Of a stretch of 24,904 nucleotides of DNA, positions 17,063 to 22,452 are shown one piece after another. This DNA comes from a virus. The notes under the pieces are model-generated. The model was not told the DNA's origin and searched no databases. It worked only from the letters and a program-made list of their open reading frames with translations. The DNA lies in IMG/VR virus record IMGVR_UViG_3300042485_003342, positions 1 to 24,904 of that record; one strand, given 5' to 3'. Within the stretch, counting starts at the first letter, position 1. Each line of letters starts with the position of its first letter. A program made the position numbers and the translations under genes.

Positions 17063-17646
17063 AGATGTTAGTTACAGGTGGTAATAGAGGGCTTGGGCAG
17101 TTTTTATGTACTGCATTTGGCGCGGACAGTGTCAGTAGATCATCAGGATTTGATATTACCAAAGATGTAGACCAAATTGCAAAGCAAAGTTTGAATTATG
17201 ATATATTTGTAAACAATGCATTTGATGGTCCTCCTCAAGAATCTTGGGCTAATTTTGGACAGATACAAGTGCTCGAAGCAGTGTATGACGAATGGAAACA
17301 AGCTGGTAAATCAGGGTATATTTTTAATATAGGTAGTGTTGGGGAAAAAAATATTGTTGCCCGTGAGCCTGGATTTGAAACTTACCGAGTGGCCAAAGCA
17401 GCACTGTCACATGCAAGTAAACAATGCACGGCATCATTCAAAGCCAATCATGTACCATTTAAAACTACCTTAATTACACTTGATCGCTTGGACACAGATC
17501 TTAGTCGTAGTAGAGCAACATGGACAGGAAATGGCATATTATTGGGAGATGTAGCCACTTTTATCAAGTATGCCACTGGATTGGTAGCAAATACTTGTAT
17601 TGAAGAAATAACATTTTATTGTAATTTAGATTACAAGCATAACTAA
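17059..17646 (+). CDS. Short-chain dehydrogenase/reductase (SDR)
   Basis: The product has 195 residues, shorter than the usual 240-260. The NAD(P)-binding motif TGGNRGLG is at residues 6-13, NNA at 52-54, and the catalytic set is Ser93 (NIGSVGEK), Tyr109 and Lys113 (YRVAK), all canonical. The short N-terminal Rossmann half and limited C-terminus suggest a compact oxidoreductase. It overlaps the preceding radical SAM gene (ATGA) and has a strong AGGAGG upstream, so it is the best-translated-looking member of the cassette. The substrate is unknown; reduction or oxidation of a product of the radical SAM enzymes is an inference from coupling. Confidence 0.85.
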   Translation: MKMLVTGGNRGLGQFLCTAFGADSVSRSSGFDITKDVDQIAKQSLNYDIFVNNAFDGPPQESWANFGQIQVLEAVYDEWKQAGKSGYIFNIGSVGEKNIVAREPGFETYRVAKAALSHASKQCTASFKANHVPFKTTLITLDRLDTDLSRSRATWTGNGILLGDVATFIKYATGLVANTCIEEITFYCNLDYKHN

Positions 17647-17652
17647 TGCTGT

Positions 17653-18087
17653 ATGTCATGGCTATTCGAATCCACTCTTGTGGAATCACTTCCTGAAGAT
17701 TGTGTAGGATTTGTGTATTTGATAACAAATACTGTATCTGGGCGTAAGTACATAGGAAAAAAACTGGCCAAATTTTCAAAAACTACAGTAAAAACAGTAA
17801 AACTTAAAAACGGCACCAAACGGAAAAAGAAGATCAGAAGCAAAATAGATAGCGATTGGCAATTATATTATGGCTCAAACGACGAACTTAAAAAAGACAT
17901 ACAAACACTTGGCCCAGAAAATTTTACAAGAGAAATACTTTTTTACTGCAAATCAAAAGCTGAATGTTCATATATTGAAGCAAGAGAACAATTTAGACAC
18001 CAAGTCTTAGAATCAGATGATTATTATAACGGACATATACAAGTCCGTGTCCATGGCTCCCATATCAAAGGCAAATTAAGCAGTTAA
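17653..18087 (+). CDS. GIY-YIG nuclease-domain protein
   Basis: The product has 144 residues. Residues 19-37 read GFVYLITNTVSGRKYIGKK, a GIY-YIG motif (VYL then YIG with usual spacing), followed by a basic Lys-rich loop, DWQLYYGSNDEL, ENFTREILFYC and YIEAREQF, where a Glu and later DDYYNG fit the family's metal and structural residues. Such proteins in T4-like phages are annotated as endonucleases; whether this is a homing enzyme or a nuclease with another role is not clear. It is the last gene of the plus-strand block, six bases after the SDR with no strong ribosome site, and directly precedes the structured RNA. Confidence 0.75.
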   Translation: MSWLFESTLVESLPEDCVGFVYLITNTVSGRKYIGKKLAKFSKTTVKTVKLKNGTKRKKKIRSKIDSDWQLYYGSNDELKKDIQTLGPENFTREILFYCKSKAECSYIEAREQFRHQVLESDDYYNGHIQVRVHGSHIKGKLSS

Positions 18088-18359
18088 GCTGGCACAGGCT
18101 AATATCGTGTGCCCTATACCTGGTAGAAATACACAGGGACGGAAGCCTTCTCGCTGCAAGAAGCACTCAACTACTACCCTTCGGGATGAAGATCGCAAGT
18201 GCCGCGATTTAGTTGTTTGAATAGGATTAATAAGGCTAAAAAGACGCATGAGCGATCATGCACGTTTGTTAGATATGCTGATATATGTTTAACAAATCGC
18301 CGTTGTAAAAGAACGGAGCTCGAGGTACAGGACAACCGCCTCTGTAATGCTCTAATATC

Positions 18360-18439
18360 AGTGACTGTGCTACTCGGATGAAGCGCATATATTTTTTGCC
18401 CGCCCTGGGCAAAGAGTGACTGATTAATCTGGATGAAAC
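18360..18439 (+). repeat. Imperfect direct repeat within the structured RNA
   Basis: Positions 18360-18384 and 18415-18439 share AGTGACTG at one end and GGATGAA(G/A)C at the other, in the same spacing, around a divergent seven- to eight-base middle; by eye 17 of 25 positions agree. A third GGATGAAG occurs at 18184-18191. The copies flank the 18395-18413 hairpin, so they may be a duplicated structural module. Confidence 0.45.
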
Positions 18440-18474
18440 TTAAAAAAACATTGATGAGCGCAAGCGAAATCAAT

Positions 18475-18493
18475 AGACTAACGAAGTTAGTCT
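18475..18493. other. Perfect hairpin at the convergent junction
   Basis: AGACTAAC and GTTAGTCT form an uninterrupted 8-bp stem with a GAA loop. Its right end overlaps the stop codon of the small minus-strand gene. It lies where transcription from the plus-strand block and from gp26 would converge, so a bidirectional stop or 3'-end stabiliser is plausible. Neither side has a proper U-tract, so it is not a textbook intrinsic terminator. Confidence 0.4.
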
Positions 18494-18705
18494 TAGAAGA
18501 ATGGCATTCCTGATTTCTTAGCAGTTTCTAAATTGTCTTTAACTATTTTGCCAATAATCTTTCTTTCATCAAGACTTAACAACATGGCACTGTCGTAGTC
18601 TAAACCACCGCGCATGTACCAACATAATCTTAACACTTCTTCTTTTATGGCTTTTGACTGTGCTTCAAGTTTATCAAAGTAAGCTATCATGTCCTCTGTG
18701 GACAT
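18493..18705 (-). CDS. Small protein after gp26; candidate tail-assembly chaperone partner (gp51 position)
   Basis: The product has 70 residues from the ATG at 18705, which has AAGG nine bases upstream; a TTG two codons earlier is also possible. It is probably all helical: a coiled-coil-like start (DMIAYFDKLEAQSKAIKEEV), then LRLCWYMRGGLDYDSAMLLS and a C-terminal IIGKIVKDNLETAKKSGMPFF. It follows gp26 by 11 bases and lies across a divergent promoter from the tape-measure gene. In T4, gp26 and gp51 act in hub/tape-measure assembly, so a chaperone role is inferred from position; sequence identity to gp51 is not established. The gp26 reading frame can run into this gene by a -1 shift. Confidence 0.6.
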   Translation of the reverse strand: MSTEDMIAYFDKLEAQSKAIKEEVLRLCWYMRGGLDYDSAMLLSLDERKIIGKIVKDNLETAKKSGMPFF

Positions 18706-18716
18706 AGTCAAAAGCC

Positions 18717-19553
18717 TTATCCGAAAAAATTAGCGTTATCGAAGTTTAATTCTGTAGTGTAAGTTTTATGACATTCACTGCACTCAATTTCCAATGAATC
18801 AGGTTTTGTTGACTGTATAAATTTTTCAATTTGTGATTTGATTTCTGCATAAACATTTCTATCACAATTTTCAATAAATTCTTTTATAAATTTGAATTCT
18901 GTAACTTCTTTACCATCCTCTGTGACAATTGATTCAATGCAGTATACCAGAGCCAACACATTCATGTCAGTCAATTTGGGGAAAATCTGATTGAACTGAT
19001 TGGTTTTTTCTTCGTCAGATAGTTCACTATTGGTTATGGCATCAAGCAGTTTACGTTGTTCAAAAACCATAAGATTAGTGTTATTCATGGTTTCGTAAGC
19101 TTGCGGTTTAAAATTGAATGTAAGTCCACTGATAGGTATAGGAGTATAATCTGGAATTTTGATGTTATCCAACAACACACGTAAATCTATTACGTTAGTG
19201 GTAGTTTCGTTACACTCGGGACAAACACTTTCGATATCCATTTCTGACCCGTAACTGGCTGCACGTATGGCTATCAAGATAGCGTCAAGATCTGATGCAG
19301 GAATTTTCCAGGCATTTTTGATGTTAGGACAGCAGCTTTGAATAGTGTCTACTACACCAACTCCGTTCATGAGTGCATCGGGAGTTTTTAATGTAATTTC
19401 ATCTTTGACAGTCATTGGGTATACAGGAATTTCGCCAGTTGGTGGTATGTCAATGGCATCTTCGGGCCAGAATCTGCCTTGACCGGGCAGTTTTAAATAA
19501 ATTGCTGGTTGTCGAAAATGTTTGAACAGCGGATTGTTAGCAGGATTTGCCAT
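18717..19553 (-). CDS. 26: Baseplate hub assembly protein gp26 (T4_baseplate family)
   Basis: I start this at the ATG at 19553 (278 residues), with GGGA about nine bases upstream; an ATG five codons earlier at 19568 has no ribosome site. T4 gp26 is 208 residues. Family features are NPLFKHFRQPAIYLKLPGQG, GRFWPEDAIDIPPTGEIPVY, PMTVKDEITLKTPDALMNG and the following VDTIQSCCPNI. Two CxxC pairs, CPEC at about residue 114 and CSEC near residue 260, suggest a zinc site. Together with the next small gene it probably chaperones the tape measure or hub. The last codons contain T TTT TTC, a possible -1 slippery site. It is driven by a perfect late octamer. Confidence 0.8.
   Translation of the reverse strand: MANPANNPLFKHFRQPAIYLKLPGQGRFWPEDAIDIPPTGEIPVYPMTVKDEITLKTPDALMNGVGVVDTIQSCCPNIKNAWKIPASDLDAILIAIRAASYGSEMDIESVCPECNETTTNVIDLRVLLDNIKIPDYTPIPISGLTFNFKPQAYETMNNTNLMVFEQRKLLDAITNSELSDEEKTNQFNQIFPKLTDMNVLALVYCIESIVTEDGKEVTEFKFIKEFIENCDRNVYAEIKSQIEKFIQSTKPDSLEIECSECHKTYTTELNFDNANFFG
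18723..18729 (-). other. Candidate -1 ribosomal slippery heptamer at the gp26 3' end
   Basis: The gp26 codons AAT TTT TTC GGA TAA contain T TTT TTC in the register required for -1 slippage (X XXY YYZ), two codons before the stop. After a -1 shift the ribosome reads CGG ATA AGG CTT TTG ACT ATG and continues without a stop through the small downstream gene, giving a fusion of about 353 residues. A 6-bp hairpin (ATGTCC, loop ACAGA, GGACAT) lies about 17 bases downstream, farther than the usual spacer. Confidence 0.5.
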
Positions 19554-19565
19554 GTTTTTTGATCC

Positions 19566-19573
19566 CATAAATA
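19566..19573 (+). promoter_or_regulatory. Candidate late promoter for the tape-measure gene
   Basis: CATAAATA on the plus strand, seven of eight matches to the late consensus, is 31 bases before the tape-measure ATG. It is arranged divergently with a perfect minus-strand octamer 14 bases away, so the two late transcripts would start inside one short shared region. Confidence 0.5.
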
Positions 19574-19587
19574 TAATTGATATACTA

Positions 19588-19595
19588 TATTTATA
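19588..19595 (-). promoter_or_regulatory. T4-type late promoter for gp26 (perfect octamer)
   Basis: The minus strand reads TATAAATA, an exact match to the T4 late promoter octamer. It lies 34 bases before the preferred gp26 ATG (19553) and 19 before the alternative (19568). The expected start about 6 bases downstream would leave a leader of roughly 28 bases containing GGGA for the downstream ATG, which supports that start choice. Confidence 0.7.
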
Positions 19596-19604
19596 GGTTA
19601 AATT

Positions 19605-21878
19605 ATGTCGGTAAATGTTCGGATACCCGGAGTTGGTGTAGTCAGTGCTGATAATGCAGCAACTGAAACCACACTAAGAGCTTTGTTGCAGGCTATGACA
19701 GCCTCGCAAGGGCGTCAGCGCCGGGCCGATAGTGAAACAGCAGCAGCATCAAGGCAGCAGGCTGGCTTTGCAGATCGTGCAGCGGACAGCATGGGCCAAA
19801 TGGCCGCAAGCGCCAAATCAAGTGAAAGTGCTGCTCGTAGTCTGTTTTCTAATTTGTCTGAAAATATCAATAGAGTCAGCATGGCTGGCGGTGATATCAA
19901 AGATTCAGGAGTAACAACATATCTCAAACAGTTGGGTGCCACCGCAGTCGAAGTAAGTGCGTTGTGGGCCAAAAACTTCGGCGAATTGCCAACCAATCCT
20001 GTTAAACAAGCTTCTGGATTAATTAACACTGCGATTGATGCTGTTGGCGATGGCCTAAACGAAAGTATAAAAAAAGTAGTTCCTAAAGCATTTGAAAAAT
20101 TGCCCGAAGCCGGTACAGCAGTAGTAAAAATGGGTTTAAAAATGAGCGTTGGTGCAATGTCCAACGAGTTAAACAGCACTATCAAGGCATATTCGCAGTT
20201 GAACAAAATGGGTGCAAATTTCAAGGACAGTATGACTGGCATGAGAAATATTGCATTTGATGCTGGACTCACTGTGGACCAATTTGCTGCGAGCATGGTC
20301 AAGGTAGAACCGCAACTGCGAGCCATGGGCATGAACATGGCAGGTGCAATGAGCAAGGTGTCGGGTGCGGCAAATGCATTTGATGAAGTGAATGCAAAAA
20401 CAGGAAAAACTTTTAGAGAAGAAATGCGTCTACTGGGATATTCCACTGAAGAACAAGTTGAACTTTCAGCACAAGTGTTGGCAAACATGCGTTCTGAAAT
20501 GACTGCTGAAAAATTCAGACAAACAACTGATAAACAAGTGGCCGAACGCACACGACAGTACGCCGAAGATCTCAAAGTATTACAAGATATCACTGGCAAG
20601 AACGCAAAAGCAGCCATGGAAGAAGCGCGGTCTAAAGCCATGGAAGCAGATATCATTGCACAGCTTTCACCTGAAGAAGCTGAGAAATTCAAGGCAGCTT
20701 ATGCCAACATGCCAGATTATGCCAAAAAAGGTTTCTTGGAGTATGTGTCAAGCGGTGGTACTGCAATCACACACGCATCAACGAATATAATGATGAGTCA
20801 AAATGCCAAAATTGAAGACTTGATCAAAGGCGGTTATAACAATATCAAGGATGCAGGCAAGAGTGTGCAAGATGTTCAAAAAGAAGTGCTGTATGGCGCA
20901 GTAGATGCAAATAGAGAACAAATGAGACTTGTGAAAGAAAAAGGCGGTGCTGCGATTGCACAAGCAGCGACACTGGGCGCACAAGGGTTAGACGAAGTAA
21001 GGAATCAAATGAACGCGGTTCTAAGCACCGGACTTTACAGCAAAGAGGATGTTGACGCTTCTATTAGAACTGGTAAAAAATTAGCCGAAGGCAATGACAA
21101 ACTTACAAACAATGTGACCGACTTGCAAGGCAACGCACAGAAATTTGCTGTAGAAATGGGAAAAGTAGTGGGCACATTTCTGCCAGACTATAGTACAGCG
21201 TTAAAGAATGTGATACAAGCAACCAATGATTTTACATTTGCTCTTACCAAACTGATTACGGGCAAAACAGCACCAAGGGGATCGCCGCCGGGAACAGAAC
21301 CTACAGAATCCTATGGCGTAGATCAATACAAGGCCGACATGGCTCGATTTTATTCAATATATGTAAAACCCTTGATTGATGGACTTGATGGTGTACTAAT
21401 ACGTCTAAATAACTTGCCAAGATTTCAAACCGGTGGAGTAGGAGATTTTGGACAGGGACAAATGGCCATGCTGCATGGCAAAGAAGCCGTGATTCCATTG
21501 AAAAATGGTAAAAGTATACCAGTAGATTTTGGTACAACCGGTGTACCCAATTTGGCTAATGCAGTACAACAAATGCAGTCTACATTTACAGCAGTAGCAG
21601 CAGCCAAATCTGCACCATCAACACAAGAATACAAACCAGGTGCCGCAAGTGAACAATTACAAGAACTCCCAACTGCTATTGGTACTGCTTTGGAAACTGT
21701 ATTATCCAGCCCAGCTGGTTTGGTTCAGACAATGACACAAGTTAAAACGCAGATAGCCGACGACAATCGAATGCAAATGGAAATGATGCAGCAGCAAATA
21801 GAAAGCTTGACCAAGCTGGTTGATACCATGCAAGAAAATGTTCGGTACAGCGAAAGATTAGCCAACGAGCTGGCATAA
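19605..21878 (+). CDS. Tail tape-measure protein (functional counterpart of T4 gp29)
   Basis: The product has 757 residues. Long amphipathic, Ala/Met/Lys-rich helices fill most of it (for example residues 170-380), as expected of a rod that sets tail length. The C-terminal region has RFQTGGVGDFGQGQMAMLHG followed by KEAVIPLKNGKSIPVDFG, the GG-G...LHG-EAVIPL pattern typical of tape-measure proteins. The final 60 residues are Met/Gln-rich coiled coil. It is divergent from gp26 and its small partner, the usual chaperone neighbours. AGG is about 10 bases before the ATG. A 325-codon open frame on the opposite strand is an echo of its codon bias. Confidence 0.8.
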   Translation: MSVNVRIPGVGVVSADNAATETTLRALLQAMTASQGRQRRADSETAAASRQQAGFADRAADSMGQMAASAKSSESAARSLFSNLSENINRVSMAGGDIKDSGVTTYLKQLGATAVEVSALWAKNFGELPTNPVKQASGLINTAIDAVGDGLNESIKKVVPKAFEKLPEAGTAVVKMGLKMSVGAMSNELNSTIKAYSQLNKMGANFKDSMTGMRNIAFDAGLTVDQFAASMVKVEPQLRAMGMNMAGAMSKVSGAANAFDEVNAKTGKTFREEMRLLGYSTEEQVELSAQVLANMRSEMTAEKFRQTTDKQVAERTRQYAEDLKVLQDITGKNAKAAMEEARSKAMEADIIAQLSPEEAEKFKAAYANMPDYAKKGFLEYVSSGGTAITHASTNIMMSQNAKIEDLIKGGYNNIKDAGKSVQDVQKEVLYGAVDANREQMRLVKEKGGAAIAQAATLGAQGLDEVRNQMNAVLSTGLYSKEDVDASIRTGKKLAEGNDKLTNNVTDLQGNAQKFAVEMGKVVGTFLPDYSTALKNVIQATNDFTFALTKLITGKTAPRGSPPGTEPTESYGVDQYKADMARFYSIYVKPLIDGLDGVLIRLNNLPRFQTGGVGDFGQGQMAMLHGKEAVIPLKNGKSIPVDFGTTGVPNLANAVQQMQSTFTAVAAAKSAPSTQEYKPGAASEQLQELPTAIGTALETVLSSPAGLVQTMTQVKTQIADDNRMQMEMMQQQIESLTKLVDTMQENVRYSERLANELA

Positions 21879-21881
21879 CAC

Positions 21882-21889
21882 GGTAAATA
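21882..21889 (+). promoter_or_regulatory. Weak candidate late promoter before the homing endonuclease and gp20
   Basis: GGTAAATA in the 31-base gap after the tape measure matches six of eight positions of the late octamer and is 21 bases before the next ATG. It could drive the endonuclease and portal genes, but the match is poor. Confidence 0.25.
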
Positions 21890-21909
21890 TAGCATACTGG
21901 AAAAATCTT

Positions 21910-22452
21910 ATGTTTGATTTAGTTTTTTATGTTTACCAATATGTGCATGCAGACGGTACACCGTACTATATAGGAAAAGGCAAAGGCAATAGAATTAACA
22001 CACATCATACCCATACAATTTTACCTCCTCATCAGCAGCGAGTAAAATTATTTGAAAATTTAAGTAATGACCAAGCCAAACAAATAGAAGGAAAATTGAT
22101 CACAAAATACGGTCGTAAAGTAGATGGCGGAATTTTAGACAATATCAAAATTAATCAATGGGCGTGTTTCACAGGGTGGAAGCATTCTGAATCAGCCAAA
22201 CTTGCCATAAAAGAAAAAAATACTGGAAAAAAACGTTCGCAAGAATCAAAGCAACGATATAAACAACCTAAAACCAAAATACATGCTGAAAATATCAAAA
22301 ATGCAGTAAAAAATTTATGGGCAAATATCGAATATAGACAAAAAAGAATGGAACAAATACAAAAACAGTCGTATGCTCACAAAGGTAAACCATGGAGCCT
22401 GGCACGAAGAAAGGCTCATGAAGATAAAAAAATAGAAAAGGTTAAACCATGA
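21910..22452 (+). CDS. Freestanding GIY-YIG homing endonuclease (Seg-like)
   Basis: The product has 180 residues. The N-terminal nuclease domain has FYVYQYVHADGTPYYIGKGK and GNRINTHH (VYQ...YIG, with Arg in the following helix) and a catalytic-type Glu in QIEGKLITKYGR. After about residue 90, TGWKHSESAKLAIKEKNTGK and KRSQESKQRY form NUMOD3-like DNA-binding repeats typical of phage homing endonucleases. Such genes spread by cutting cognate sites in related phages. It is wedged between the tape measure and gp20, and its stop overlaps the gp20 ATG (ATGA), so it has become translationally coupled to the portal gene. Confidence 0.85.
   Translation: MFDLVFYVYQYVHADGTPYYIGKGKGNRINTHHTHTILPPHQQRVKLFENLSNDQAKQIEGKLITKYGRKVDGGILDNIKINQWACFTGWKHSESAKLAIKEKNTGKKRSQESKQRYKQPKTKIHAENIKNAVKNLWANIEYRQKRMEQIQKQSYAHKGKPWSLARRKAHEDKKIEKVKP

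Larger units (their letters stand above)
18088..18493 (+). ncRNA. Putative structured non-coding RNA of unknown class
   Basis: About 400 bases lie here without a convincing gene. On the plus strand hairpins follow one another: 18091-18096 with 18108-18113; 18147-18151 with 18159-18163; 18190-18196 with 18204-18210; 18246-18251 with 18256-18261 closing a GCGA loop; 18265-18271 with 18290-18296; 18300-18304 with 18312-18316; 18322-18325 with 18339-18342, where TACA 18326-18329 could instead pair with TGTA 18343-18346 as a pseudoknot; 18395-18401 with 18407-18413; 18450-18455 with 18469-18474 around an inner GC stem closing GCAA; and 18475-18482 with 18486-18493. Two loops are GNRA only on the plus strand, which argues for that orientation. 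I see no tRNA ends, tmRNA tag or recognisable group I or II intron core. Function unknown; boundaries are approximate. Confidence 0.5.

Noticed and set aside
18395-18413. TTTGCCC/GGGCAAA hairpin as an intrinsic terminator
   Set aside because: Neither strand has a U-run immediately after the stem; the T-run is on the 5' side for the plus strand.
18174-18473. A 99-codon minus-strand frame and a 60-codon plus-strand frame (18199-18381) inside the hairpin-rich region
   Set aside because: Both translate to Cys/Arg/Ser-rich sequence without domains, neither has a good ribosome site, and the hairpins explain the sequence better.
18450-18474. Resemblance of TTGATGA...GAAA to a hammerhead ribozyme core
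   Set aside because: The core would need CTGATGA but has T in place of the first C, there is no third stem with a cleavage-site UH, and the flanks simply pair ATTGAT with ATCAAT.
17653-18493. Group I intron carrying the GIY-YIG gene
   Set aside because: No recognisable P/Q/R/S core elements and no interrupted gene on the two sides; the nuclease gene is joined to the preceding operon.
18088-18493. tRNA or tmRNA in the non-coding stretch
   Set aside because: No CCA-ended acceptor stem, no GTTCRA T-loop and no tag-peptide reading frame were found.
19715-20692. 325-codon minus-strand open frame
   Set aside because: It lies wholly within the tape-measure gene and its Ser/Ala/Leu-rich product is a codon-bias shadow of that gene.
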